From assembly GCF_003951315.1 (NCBI RefSeq), contig NZ_QLJH01000005.1:139818-203817 (forward strand): a DNA stretch of 64,000 nucleotides, in the 5' to 3' direction. Source of the stretch: Sphingomonas sp. S-NIH.Pt15_0812 (GTDB taxonomy: Bacteria; Pseudomonadota; Alphaproteobacteria; Sphingomonadales; Sphingomonadaceae). The translations under genes and the position numbers were made by a program. The notes beneath the pieces are model-generated. The model did not search any database and had not been told where the DNA came from. It worked only from the letters and a program-made list of their open reading frames with translations. Positions 47,692 through 56,048 of this stretch are shown here, one piece after another; the first letter of the stretch is position 1, and each line of letters opens with the position of its first letter.

Positions 47692-49193
47692 ATTCAGGCC
47701 TTCCCACCGGACTCGGCGCTGCCGCCCGTGCCTATCTCGATGCCTTTCCCAAGGGCGAAGTGGTCGCCTTTCCCATCCATCCGCTCGACCGGCTGGACCT
47801 GCCCGTCTGGGTGGTGGCGCTGTTCCCGGAGGACGCGGCGCTGGCCGGCATCATGCCCTATGGCGTCGGTTACGGCGCGACCGATGAAGCAGCGGTGCTG
47901 GGTGGCCTGGGCGAGATCGCCGAAATGGTCTGGCCGACGCTGACGCTCGGGCAGCGGAGCAAGACGCGGGGCAGCTATGCCGATCTGGTCCGCACCTTGG
48001 GCGCGCGGTCGGTGGCCGATCCGCTGACCCTGTGCCTGCCCGCCGGATCGCCGGTCGGCTGGGACACGATGCTCGACTGGGTCGAGGCGAAGCGCTGGGC
48101 GGACGGATCGACCGTCCTCGTCCCCATCGATCTCGCCGCCTATTCGTCGAAGGAATTGTCGCCCGGCTATCGGCCGTTCACGACGATCATCTCCAACGGC
48201 ATGGGCGCGGGGCCCGATCTAGACTGGGCGATCGGACACGGCTTGTGCGAGATCCTCCAGCGGGACGGCAACGGCCTGTTGTTCCGCGCGCTCGACCAGG
48301 GCGTGACGCTCGACCTGGATATCGCCCTGCCCGCCTCGACGCGTGCCATTCTCGACCGGTTCGACGCCGCCGGCATCCGCGCGATGCCGAAGTTCGCGAC
48401 CGACCAATATGGCCTGCCCAACCTCTATTGCGTCGGCGTCGATGAGCGGGCGCCACCGGCCGCGCCGATCATGGTGACGGGATGCGGCGAGGCCTGTCAT
48501 GCCGATCGCGCCGCCGCGCTCGACAAGTGCCTGACCGAATATGCCGCCAGCCGCGCGCGCAAGGCCTTCGCCCATGGCCCCGCCGACCTGGTCGCGCAGG
48601 TCGCGCCGCAGGGCTATGTCGAGCGGTTCATGGCGCAGGCGGGCGGCGCCGCCAAGTCGAGCGACCCGCGTGCCTTCGACGCGATGCGCGACTGGACCGG
48701 GCGCGACGCGGCGACCCTGCGCGGCTGGCTGGCCGACAGCGTGTTGTCGGAGCACTCCAGCCACGCCTTCTCCGCCCTGCCCAGCGCCCCCGCGGCGGAC
48801 GGCCATGCCCGCGCCGCCACTGCCCGCGCGGCGGTGGAGCAGGCGGGCTTCGACATCCTCTATGTCGACATGTCCCCGCCCGACCGCGCGGTCAGCGTGG
48901 TCAAGGTGATCGTCCCCGGCATGGAGGTGGAGACGATGAGCTATTACCGGATCGGCACGCGCAATACCGAGAAGCTGCTGGCGATGGACTCGCCGTTGAT
49001 CCGCTTCGGCGACGAGACGGACGAACTGCGCCGCATCCGCCTGCCGGCCGGCGATGCCGTGCGGCTGGGTCACCCCTTGTTCGACACGGTGGCGGCGGAC
49101 CAGCTGGTCGGGCCGCTCTACCCCCTGTATCGCGAGCCGGAGGCGCATCATGTCGCCCACCGTGCACAGCAACGCGCGGAGGCCGTGGCATGA
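47688..49193 (+). CDS. YcaO-domain protein (ATP-dependent backbone-activating enzyme)
   Basis: 501 residues from ATG 47688. YcaO signatures occur in order: TTIISNGMGAGPDLDWAIGH at about 164-183, LCEILQRDGNG at 186-196, GCGEACHADRAAALDKCLTE at 265-284 followed by YAASRARKAF, and the C-terminal VVKVIVPGMEVETMSYYRIG at 404-423. YcaO enzymes use ATP to activate an amide and form azolines, thioamides or amidines, normally on ribosomal peptides. No TfuA, E1-like partner or precursor peptide is seen nearby, so it may act on a small molecule or an unlinked peptide. Coupled by ATGA on both sides. Confidence 0.85.
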   Translation: MNSGLPTGLGAAARAYLDAFPKGEVVAFPIHPLDRLDLPVWVVALFPEDAALAGIMPYGVGYGATDEAAVLGGLGEIAEMVWPTLTLGQRSKTRGSYADLVRTLGARSVADPLTLCLPAGSPVGWDTMLDWVEAKRWADGSTVLVPIDLAAYSSKELSPGYRPFTTIISNGMGAGPDLDWAIGHGLCEILQRDGNGLLFRALDQGVTLDLDIALPASTRAILDRFDAAGIRAMPKFATDQYGLPNLYCVGVDERAPPAAPIMVTGCGEACHADRAAALDKCLTEYAASRARKAFAHGPADLVAQVAPQGYVERFMAQAGGAAKSSDPRAFDAMRDWTGRDAATLRGWLADSVLSEHSSHAFSALPSAPAADGHARAATARAAVEQAGFDILYVDMSPPDRAVSVVKVIVPGMEVETMSYYRIGTRNTEKLLAMDSPLIRFGDETDELRRIRLPAGDAVRLGHPLFDTVAADQLVGPLYPLYREPEAHHVAHRAQQRAEAVA

Positions 49194-50020
49194 CGTTGCG
49201 CTATGCCTACAACACCAACGGCGCCGCCAATCACCGGTTGGACGACGCGCTGCACCTGATCGCCGATGCCGGCTATGCCGGCGTCGCGCTGACGCTGGAT
49301 CACCATCATCTCGATCCCTTTGCCCCCAGCTGGGAGCGCGAGGCGGACCGGGTGGCCGCCCTGCTCGACCGGCTACGTCTTGGCAGCGTGATCGAGACCG
49401 GCGCGCGCTATCTGCTCGACCCGCGCGCCAAGCACGAGCCGACGCTGGTGACCGCCGCCGCCGAGGGGCGCGACCGCCGCGTCGCCTTCCTGTGTCGCGC
49501 GCTCGACGTGGCAGCACGACTAGGCAGCGAGACCATGTCCTTCTGGGCCGGCGTTCCCAAGCCCGGCATTGATCGCGAGGCGGCGCTTGCATGGCTTGAC
49601 GACGGACTGGCGCGCGTCCTCGATCATGCCGAGGCGGTCGGGGTGGAAGCCAGCTTCGAGCCCGAGCCGGGCATGTTGATCGAGACGGTGGGCGACTATG
49701 CGACGCTGGCCGAGCGCCACCCGCGCCTGCGCCTGGCGCTCGACACCGGCCATTGCCTGGTCACGCAGGATATCGACCCGGCGCAGGCGATCCGCGACCA
49801 GGCCGACCGGATCGGCACCGTCGCGATCGAGGATATGCGGCGGGGCGACCATAGCCACCTGCCCTTCGGCGAAGGGGACATGGACATGCCCGCAGTGCTG
49901 GCGGCGCTGGAGGATATCGGCTTCACCCGGCTGGTCTGCGTCGAGCTGTCGCGCGAGAGCCCGCGCGCGCACGCCGCCATTCCGGAATCGATCGCCTATC
50001 TGCGCCGGATCGCGGCATGA
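49190..50020 (+). CDS. Xylose-isomerase-like TIM-barrel protein
   Basis: 276 residues from ATG 49190 (ATGA overlap). It opens LRYAYNTNGAANHRLDDALH and has the AP-endonuclease-2-type pattern of metal ligands: VIETGARYLLDP, GVEASFEPEPGMLIETV, LALDTGHCLVTQDID, VAIEDMRRGDHSHLPFGEGD and LVCVELSRESPR. Members include sugar isomerases, epimerases such as IolE/IolI of inositol use, and EboE-like proteins. A cyclitol or sugar epimerase/isomerase fits the context; the exact reaction is unknown. Confidence 0.85.
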   Translation: MTLRYAYNTNGAANHRLDDALHLIADAGYAGVALTLDHHHLDPFAPSWEREADRVAALLDRLRLGSVIETGARYLLDPRAKHEPTLVTAAAEGRDRRVAFLCRALDVAARLGSETMSFWAGVPKPGIDREAALAWLDDGLARVLDHAEAVGVEASFEPEPGMLIETVGDYATLAERHPRLRLALDTGHCLVTQDIDPAQAIRDQADRIGTVAIEDMRRGDHSHLPFGEGDMDMPAVLAALEDIGFTRLVCVELSRESPRAHAAIPESIAYLRRIAA

Positions 50021-51225
50021 GGATCTGCTTCGTCTCCCGTCGTTTCTTCCCCGCCATCTCGGGCATGTCGATCTATGCGATCAACCTGCTCCGCCAGCTG
50101 GCGGCGGCGGGTCATGACGTGACCATGGTGAGCCAATATTACGGCGATCCGGCGCGCGCCCGCGTCTATGGCGGCGGTCCGCCGCCGGCGGTGCCGGGCG
50201 TCCAGGTCATCGGGCTGGAGGCGCTGGGCGAACAGGCCGATGGCGACTTCGAGCGTGATGTCGAGGCGATGATCGCGACGATCGCCGCCGAACATGCCCG
50301 CCAGCCCTTCGATATCCTTCATGCGCAATATGGCTATCCGACCGGCTGGGCGACGGTGCTCGCGGCGCAATCGCTGGGCGTGCCGTGCGTCGTGTCGATC
50401 CAGGGCGGCGACGGCCATTGGGTCGGCTCCTGTTGCGACACCCACCGGATCGCGATGGAACGGGTGCTGGATCATGCCGGCGCTTCGCTGATCGGTGGCG
50501 ACAGCTTCGCACGGGAAGTGCACGACCGTCTCGGCACGCCCATGGACCGGTTCACGATCGTGCCGGGCGCGGTGGATACCGACCGCTTCACGCCCGGCAA
50601 AGCGCGGGCCGAGGGGCCGGTGCGCCTTTTCTATCATGGCCGGGTCGACCGTCGGAAGGGCGTGCTCGACATGCTCCACGCGCTCGTCGCGGTCGAGGGC
50701 GACTGGACCTGCACCATCTCTGGCATCGGCCCCGATATGGACGCCGCACAGGCGCTGACCGGCGAACTGGGCCTCCATGGTCGCGTTCGCTTCAGCGGCT
50801 ATGCGGAATATGACCGGGTGCCGGACCTCTACCGCGCGCACGACGTCTTCGTCTCGCCTACCTATGCCGAGGGCTTCTCCAACACGATCCTCGAAGCCAT
50901 GGCGAGCGGACAGGCGATCCTGTCCTGCCGGTCGGTCGGCGTGGTCGATTGCATCCGCGATCTCGAGAACGGCCTGCTCGTCGACCCCGGCGATGTCGCG
51001 GCGCTGAGCGGCGCGCTGACCCGGATCGTCACCGACACCGGGTTGCGCCAGCGTCTGGCCGAGGCGGGGCTGGCCGAATGCCGCCGGACCTATAGCTGGC
51101 ATGGCGTCGGGCGGCAGATCATGGAGATTTACCAGCAGTTGCAGGGCACGAAGCCCGCGACCGGCATCCCCGCGTCCATCCCGATCACCCCCTGCCGGTT
51201 TCGTGCGGAGCCGCATCTGTTATGA
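50017..51225 (+). CDS. GT4-family glycosyltransferase (MshA-like layout)
   Basis: 402 residues from ATG 50017 (ATGA overlap). The GT-B fold shows the N-terminal FFPAISGMSIYAINLLRQLA, comparable to the GMNVY segment of MshA, then ILHAQYGYPTGWATVLAAQS, FTIVPGAVDTDRFTPG, VRLFYHGRVDRRKGVLDML and the E-x7-E motif EGFSNTILEAMASG. MshA joins GlcNAc to inositol 1-phosphate, the product of Ino1, which is encoded in the same operon. The acceptor match is inference; other GT4 functions are possible. The next gene is the PIG-L deacetylase. Confidence 0.85.
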   Translation: MRICFVSRRFFPAISGMSIYAINLLRQLAAAGHDVTMVSQYYGDPARARVYGGGPPPAVPGVQVIGLEALGEQADGDFERDVEAMIATIAAEHARQPFDILHAQYGYPTGWATVLAAQSLGVPCVVSIQGGDGHWVGSCCDTHRIAMERVLDHAGASLIGGDSFAREVHDRLGTPMDRFTIVPGAVDTDRFTPGKARAEGPVRLFYHGRVDRRKGVLDMLHALVAVEGDWTCTISGIGPDMDAAQALTGELGLHGRVRFSGYAEYDRVPDLYRAHDVFVSPTYAEGFSNTILEAMASGQAILSCRSVGVVDCIRDLENGLLVDPGDVAALSGALTRIVTDTGLRQRLAEAGLAECRRTYSWHGVGRQIMEIYQQLQGTKPATGIPASIPITPCRFRAEPHLL

Positions 51226-51911
51226 GCCATGTCGTCGCGATCTCGCCGCATCTCGACGATGCCGCCTTCTCAGTCGGCGGACTTCTCGCCGCGCGGGCTC
51301 GGGCCGGCGACCGGATCACGATCCTGACCTGCTTCACCGGCAATGTCGCACGGCCGACCGGCTTCGCGCTCGCCTGCCAGCTCGACAAGGGACTGGCGCC
51401 GGACGTCGACTATATGGCCCTGCGCCGGGCCGAGGATCGGGCCGCCTGCGCGGTCATCGGTGCGGACGCCATCCACCTGCCCCTGCTGGAGGCTCCGCAT
51501 CGCGGTTATGCCAGCGCGCCCGAACTGTTCGGTCCTCGGCGCGAGGAGGATGGGATGCTCGGCCCCCTCGCCACGACGCTGGACGAACATCTTCAGAGCC
51601 TGCGGCCGGACCTTCTGCTCGGCCCGCTGGCGGTCGGCGACCATGTCGACCATTGGCTGGTCCGCGATGCCCTGGCGGCGATCGGCCGCCCGGTCCTGCT
51701 CTGGGAAGACTGGCCCTATCTCACCCGCGCGACGACCCGCCCGGCCGAACCGGTGCGATATCAGCACCCATTGGACGCCGCCGACCGCGCCGATCGGATC
51801 GCGATGTGCGCGGCCTATACATCGCAGCTCGGCTTCCAGTTCGGTTCGCTCGAAGCGATGACGGCGGCGATCGGCGCGGTCGAGGCCGAGACGCTCCACG
51901 CGCCGGGATGA
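51222..51911 (+). CDS. PIG-L/LmbE-family deacetylase (MshB-like)
   Basis: 229 residues from ATG 51222 (ATGA overlap). The zinc site is visible: AISPHLDDAAFSVGGLLA (H-x-D-D at about 10-13) and GPLAVGDHVDHWLVRDAL near residue 140. The family removes acetyl groups from N-acetylglucosaminyl compounds such as GlcNAc-inositol (MshB) and GlcNAc-PI. It is the last gene of the nine-gene unit. Following a GT4 enzyme and Ino1, the natural reading is deacetylation of a GlcNAc-inositol product, giving a free amine for later chemistry. Confidence 0.88.
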   Translation: MSHVVAISPHLDDAAFSVGGLLAARARAGDRITILTCFTGNVARPTGFALACQLDKGLAPDVDYMALRRAEDRAACAVIGADAIHLPLLEAPHRGYASAPELFGPRREEDGMLGPLATTLDEHLQSLRPDLLLGPLAVGDHVDHWLVRDALAAIGRPVLLWEDWPYLTRATTRPAEPVRYQHPLDAADRADRIAMCAAYTSQLGFQFGSLEAMTAAIGAVEAETLHAPG

Positions 51912-51983
51912 CCGCGCGGGTGAACGATCCGCCATGCCGATCATTCTGACGACCATCCCCTGCACCACCCGGAGCCGTCGACC

Positions 51984-52760
51984 ATGAAGACCAGTGGCAA
52001 CACCATTTTGATGACCGGCGGCGGCAGCGGCATCGGCGAAGCGCTCGCCCACCGTTTCCACGATCGCGGCGACACCGTCATCATCGCCGGCCGCCGCCAG
52101 GACGCGCTGGACCGCGCGGCAGCTGGCCGGGAGCGTATCCACACCGTCACACTCGACGTCGAGGACGCTGCGGCGGTTGACGCCTTTGCCGAGCGGATCG
52201 TCGCCGACTTCCCGGCGCTCAACGTCCTGTTCAACAATGCCGGCATCATGAAGTTCGAGGATCTGACCGGCCGCCGCGACCTGTCCGACGCGGACGCCAC
52301 GCTGGCGATCAACGTGCTCGGCCCGATCCGCCTGACCAACGCGCTGATCGATCATCTGAGCGGCCAGCCGGACGCGACGATCGTCAACGTCACCTCCGGC
52401 CTCGCCTTCGTGCCGCTGGTCGCCGCGCCGACCTATTCGGCGACCAAGGCGGCGATCCACTCCTATACCCTGTCGCTGCGCACCCAGTTGGACGGCAAGG
52501 TGGAGATCATCGAACTGGCCCCGCCTGGCGTCCAGACCGACCTGACGCCCGGACAGGCCAACCGCCCCGGCTATATGCCGCTGGAGGCGTTCGCCGATGC
52601 GGTCGTCGCGCAATTCGCGCAGCAGCCGACCCCGAAGGAAATCCTGGTCGACGAGGTCCAGTTCCTCCGCCAGGCGGAGCGCGAGGGTCGGTTCGACGAG
52701 ACGCTGGCGACGCTGACCAAGCGCGCCGCCGAACAGCGTGCGGCCGGCGACGCCCACTGA
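51984..52760 (+). CDS. Short-chain dehydrogenase/reductase (DltE-like)
   Basis: 258 residues from ATG 51984, 72 bases after the operon end, with CGGAG upstream. Classical SDR motifs are ILMTGGGSGIGEALAHRF (cofactor), LNVLFNNAGIMKF (NNAG) and TSGLAFVPLVAAPTYSATKAA with catalytic Ser, Tyr and Lys. APPGVQTDLTPGQ and the C-terminal region resemble the DltE group. The substrate is unknown. The gap and lack of overlap suggest it is not part of the inositol/YcaO operon, although read-through is possible. Confidence 0.9.
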   Translation: MKTSGNTILMTGGGSGIGEALAHRFHDRGDTVIIAGRRQDALDRAAAGRERIHTVTLDVEDAAAVDAFAERIVADFPALNVLFNNAGIMKFEDLTGRRDLSDADATLAINVLGPIRLTNALIDHLSGQPDATIVNVTSGLAFVPLVAAPTYSATKAAIHSYTLSLRTQLDGKVEIIELAPPGVQTDLTPGQANRPGYMPLEAFADAVVAQFAQQPTPKEILVDEVQFLRQAEREGRFDETLATLTKRAAEQRAAGDAH

Positions 52761-52771
52761 TCATGGCGTGA

Positions 52772-52795
52772 CCGGGGGGACATCCTCCCCCCCGG
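52772..52795. terminator. Hairpin between the SDR and MarR genes
   Basis: CCGGGGGG and CCCCCCGG pair over 8 bp with an 8-base loop in the convergent gap. No T-run follows, so this is a moderate terminator candidate. Confidence 0.4.
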
Positions 52796-52802
52796 CGCGC
52801 TC

Positions 52803-53285
52803 CTAGTCTCGGAGCGCTTCCACCAGCAGGCGTTCGGAATCGGGGATCATCCCCTCCAGCACCATCCAGTACCCGGCGACCGCCTCCTGCCCGGCGCGCG
52901 AATAGGCGGCGGACATGCGTTCGCGCACCGCATCGAACAAGGTGCTCTCCATCGCCGAGCCGCTTTCGGTCAGGCGCAACAGGCGCTGCCGCCGGTCGCG
53001 CTCGCCGGGGCGGATCTCGACCAGGCCGCGCTGGGTCAGCTCGGTCAGCACGCGGCCGAGCGACTGTTTGGTGATGGCCAGCAGCGCCAGCAGCGCGCTG
53101 ACCGTCAGATCGGGCTTGCGCGCGATGAAGTAGAGTGCACGGTGATGCGCTCGACCCAGGCCCTCGGCCGCCAGCCCGCGGTCGATCGACCGGGTCAGGT
53201 GGCTGTGGCCGAAATACAGGAGTTCGAGTCCACGCCGCAATTCGGGCTCGCGGAGAAACTGGGCGGAGGGGGCAGAGGCAGCCAT
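52803..53285 (-). CDS. MarR-family transcriptional regulator
   Basis: 160 residues from ATG 53285 (MAASAPSAQFLREPELRRGL); the frame is open to 53384, but that would run into the neighbouring start. The winged helix is VSALLALLAITKQSLGRVLT, then ELTQRGLVEIRPGERDRRQR, preceded by the helical dimer region. It diverges from the branched-chain aminotransferase gene with 61 bases between starts, a pairing that recurs in alphaproteobacteria to my knowledge. The effector is unknown. Confidence 0.9.
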   Translation of the reverse strand: MAASAPSAQFLREPELRRGLELLYFGHSHLTRSIDRGLAAEGLGRAHHRALYFIARKPDLTVSALLALLAITKQSLGRVLTELTQRGLVEIRPGERDRRQRLLRLTESGSAMESTLFDAVRERMSAAYSRAGQEAVAGYWMVLEGMIPDSERLLVEALRD

Positions 53286-53346
53286 GTTGACCCGTTTAGA
53301 CAGGCCTCCTAGGCGTTTGCAATCCGCCAACAGCATGAGGCCAAGA

Positions 53347-54435
53347 ATGTCCGCGCAATCGTTCCGCTTCGAACCGAATGCCACGCCCGTGGCAGATGCG
53401 GAACGGGCTAAGCAGTTGATTGATCCAGGTTTTGGCCGCGTCTTTACCGATCATATGGCGGTGATTCGCTTTTCCGACTCACAAGGCTGGCACGATGCGC
53501 ACATCGCCGCCCGCCAGCCGGTGCTGATCGACCCTGCCTCCTCGGTGCTGCACTATGCGCAGGAGATTTTCGAGGGGATGAAGGCCTATCGCCTGGCCGA
53601 TGGCGGCACCGCGCTGTTCCGTCCCGAGCAGAATGCCCGCCGCTTCCAGGACTCGGCGCGACGCCTCGCCATGCCCGAACTTCCCGAAACGCTGTTTCTC
53701 GAATCGGTCGAGCGGCTGGTCGAGGCCGATCGCGACTGGATTCCGGAGGGACCGGACGGCGCGCTCTATCTCCGACCCTTCATGTTCGCGTCGGAGGTGT
53801 TCCTGGGCGTGAAGCCGGCGGCCGAATATCTCTACATGGTCATCGCCTCGTCGGTCGGCGCCTATTGGAAGGGTGGCGCCAAGCCGGTGTCGATCTGGGT
53901 CAGCCAGCATTACACGCGCGCCGCGGCCGGCGGCACCGGTGCGGCCAAGTGCGGCGGCAATTATGCGGCCAGCCTGCTCGCGCAGAAGGAGGCGATCGCG
54001 CAGGGCTGCGACCAGGTCGTGTTCCTCGATGCGGTCGAGCGCCGCTGGGTCGAGGAATTGGGCGGCATGAACGTCTTTCTGGTCTTCGCCGATGGCACGC
54101 TGCAGACGCCGGCGCTGACCGGCACCATCCTGCCCGGCATCACCCGCGATTCGCTGCTGACCTTGGCGCGCGACATGGGCCTGACGGTGCGTGAGGCGCC
54201 CTATGCCATCGACCAGTGGCGCGCCGATGCGGAGAGCGGCCGCCTGGTCGAGGCCTTCGCCTGCGGCACGGCGGCGGTGGTGACGCCGATCGGCCGCGTC
54301 GCCGCGCCGGAGGGCAGCTTCACGATCGGCGACGGCGCGTCCGGCCCGGTGACGCGCCGGCTGCACGAGGCGCTGGTAGCGATCCAGCGTGGCGCCGCAC
54401 CCGATCCGCATGGATGGCTGCGCCGCATCGGATAA
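53347..54435 (+). CDS. ilvE: Branched-chain amino acid aminotransferase
   Basis: 362 residues from ATG 53347 (MSAQSFRFEPNATPVADAER). The PLP-dependent class IV (BCAT type II) features are LHYAQEIFEGMKAYRLADG, ALYLRPFMFASE, GGTGAAKCGGNYAASLLAQK with the PLP Lys, and VEELGGMNVFLVF then TGTILPGITRDSLL. It exchanges amino groups between Leu/Ile/Val and 2-oxoglutarate. An upstream in-frame ATG at 53284 overlaps the MarR start and is not family-like. The next gene is tRNA-Gln. Confidence 0.95.
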   Translation: MSAQSFRFEPNATPVADAERAKQLIDPGFGRVFTDHMAVIRFSDSQGWHDAHIAARQPVLIDPASSVLHYAQEIFEGMKAYRLADGGTALFRPEQNARRFQDSARRLAMPELPETLFLESVERLVEADRDWIPEGPDGALYLRPFMFASEVFLGVKPAAEYLYMVIASSVGAYWKGGAKPVSIWVSQHYTRAAAGGTGAAKCGGNYAASLLAQKEAIAQGCDQVVFLDAVERRWVEELGGMNVFLVFADGTLQTPALTGTILPGITRDSLLTLARDMGLTVREAPYAIDQWRADAESGRLVEAFACGTAAVVTPIGRVAAPEGSFTIGDGASGPVTRRLHEALVAIQRGAAPDPHGWLRRIG

Positions 54436-54480
54436 GGGCTTTTCAGGCGCGTCTTTCTGGCTATAAGGCGCGCCTCCCGG

Positions 54481-54555
54481 TGGGGCGTCGCCAAGCGGTA
54501 AGGCAACGGTTTTTGGTACCGTCATACGCAGGTTCGAATCCTGCCGCCCCAGCCA
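54481..54555 (+). tRNA. tRNA-Gln (anticodon TTG)
   Basis: 75 bases including encoded CCA. The acceptor stem TGGGGCG pairs with CGCCCCA. The anticodon stem-loop is ACGGT-TTTTGGT-ACCGT with TTG at the anticodon position, and the T-arm is GCAGG-TTCGAAT-CCTGC. It marks the left border of island-like DNA: an integrase remnant begins 131 bases downstream. Confidence 0.95.
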
Positions 54556-54569
54556 TCTGCCTGAAATCC

Positions 54570-54583
54570 CAGCCAATTGGCTG
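54570..54583. repeat. Perfect palindrome after tRNA-Gln
   Basis: CAGCCAATTGGCTG is a 14-bp perfect palindrome 15 bases past the tRNA. It overlaps a second copy of CCCAGCCA, the tRNA end sequence, and may belong to an old attachment or integrase-binding site. Confidence 0.4.
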
Positions 54584-54685
54584 CTAAGTGTTTGAATATA
54601 CTGGCTGACTATCAGGGTCGGCCGTTGGCACCTGCACAATTGTGCATCGGATTGTGCCAATGCGCTGGCCGGGAAGGCCGCGGTT

Positions 54686-55255
54686 TTGGACTGTCTTCAA
54701 CATGTTTACCGGCGCGGACACATTTTCTGGTGGCGCCGAATTCATCGTTTATTGGATAATGGCACCCTAGATGTCCGGCTGTCGCTGCGGACCACCGACC
54801 GGAAGGCAGCGTGCAACATGGGGGCGGCGCTCACGGCGGTGACGCCGAGGGTGCTGGATATGCTCGACAGGCGGGCCAGGCAGAAGACCGATATCACCGA
54901 GCAGGAGCTCCAGGCGATCGCCAAGGCGATGTACGAGGAGCGGCTGACGGAGGTCTGCACCCTGCAGCGATCGACGCCATACGATGTCGAGAACCACTCG
55001 GCCGCCAATCTGGCCTTCATCGATTATTTCGAGCGCCTGAAGAACCAGGGGGGGCCATATGTCCCTTCTGCCGGGCGACGAGCGCAAATTGGAGGCGGAG
55101 GGCTGGAGCGCGAGGCACGGTCCGATCGGTTGCGAGGAAGTGATCCCATTCCGCCAATTCCGCCCGGTTTCGATGATGACGGGATAATAGCGGCCGAGCG
55201 GCAGCGATGGCGATGCGTAGGGCTGCGGAATGTCGATCAGGCAGATGTCCGGTAG
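54686..55255 (+). pseudogene. Truncated, frameshifted integrase N-terminus (DUF6538-type)
   Basis: The frame HVYRRGHIFWWRRIHRLLDN, then LDVRLSLRTTDRKAACNMGA matches the DUF6538 head found on tyrosine integrases. Family-like sequence continues to YFERLKNQGG; near 55055 the reading frame changes, and the better continuation (MSLLPGDERKLEAEGWSARH) is in another frame and stops at about 55188. The catalytic recombinase domain is missing. With no ATG at the expected start (TTG used here), it is a relic of the element that entered at tRNA-Gln. Confidence 0.65.
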
Positions 55256-55509
55256 GGTCGGAAGCGGCCGCGAATAGTGCCGGCGTCGCCGTGCAAGTAT
55301 ATCATCGAGACGCATGGCGGATCATCTGCATCGAGTCCGCCGTTGGAACTGAAAAGCTGGTACGAGAAAGCTCGAAAGACGGCGGGCAAGCGATCATCTG
55401 AGGCCTCCGGTCGCACGGGCGAATTGGTCCAGCGACTTTCCTACGGCATGCGCGGCATCGCAACGATCGATATTGATTCCGATCCGGCCGCCTCCGTAAG
55501 GGAGGCGCG

Positions 55510-55782
55510 ATGCGCTATGTTCTAACTATCGATGACCGGTCGGCGGGTGTCGCTTCCACGACACTGGTGACCCGAGAGCAGGCCATCGCCATCATGGCGA
55601 TGGTGCCTGGCGACGCGGTGCAACTGGATGGCGAAACTGCCTATCACCTCGGCGAGCCCGGCGAAAAGGATCCGCTGATCGAGTTCGTTTCGCGCGGCGT
55701 CCGGCCGTCGGGACGACGATCGCACCTGCTTCCGGAACTACAGGCGATCCGCTATGGTCGGGGCGTTCCTACTGACGATTGA
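55510..55782 (+). CDS. Small hypothetical island protein
   Basis: 90 residues from ATG 55510, with AAGGGAGG just upstream. It opens MRYVLTIDDRSAGVASTTLV, has a helical AIAIMAMVPGDAVQLDGET middle and ends RYGRGVPTDD. No family was recognised. The strong ribosome site argues for a real gene. The 250 bases before it contain only weak short frames (for example LELKSWYEKARKTAGKRSSE), possibly degraded coding DNA. Confidence 0.45.
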   Translation: MRYVLTIDDRSAGVASTTLVTREQAIAIMAMVPGDAVQLDGETAYHLGEPGEKDPLIEFVSRGVRPSGRRSHLLPELQAIRYGRGVPTDD

Positions 55783-55803
55783 AGAGCTGGTCGGGGGCGA
55801 AGG

Positions 55804-56043
55804 CTACAGCGTCGAGTGGCCGATCATCGGCTCGACGTGCATGAACGCGCCGAAGCGGCGGCGAAGCTCGGTGACGGCTTCGTCCGTGGCATCGACGATC
55901 ACGCGGTCGGGATTGGCATCGCCGACCAGCGTCACACCGGGCACCTGCCCCGCTCGGGTCGCTTCGACACCCTGGCCGCGCAAACCGCGTTTGATTGCAA
56001 CGACGAACCGCATGATCTGTCCACTGGTCTCCCGCACCATCAT
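55804..56043 (-). CDS. Small protein after the S8 protease; possible propeptide-like inhibitor
   Basis: 79 residues from ATG 56043 (ATGATG; the second ATG is also possible). It starts five bases after the protease stop, so it is co-transcribed. It reads MRFVVAIKRGLRGQGVEATR, then VIVDATDEAVTELRRRFGAF and MHVEPMIGHSTL. The short alternating pattern ending in hVEP loosely resembles peptidase inhibitor I9 domains that chaperone and inhibit subtilisins. This is a structural guess; no family was firmly recognised. Confidence 0.5.
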   Translation of the reverse strand: MMVRETSGQIMRFVVAIKRGLRGQGVEATRAGQVPGVTLVGDANPDRVIVDATDEAVTELRRRFGAFMHVEPMIGHSTL

Positions 56044-56048
56044 AGCAG

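Noticed and set aside
42698..51911. Complete mycothiol biosynthesis operon
   Set aside because: Ino1, GT4 and PIG-L fit the first steps, but no cysteine ligase (MshC) or acetyltransferase (MshD) is present and YcaO/MBL/TIM genes are foreign to that pathway.
54767..55315. 182-codon minus-strand frame across the integrase remnant
   Set aside because: Lies opposite family-like integrase sequence and has no features of its own.
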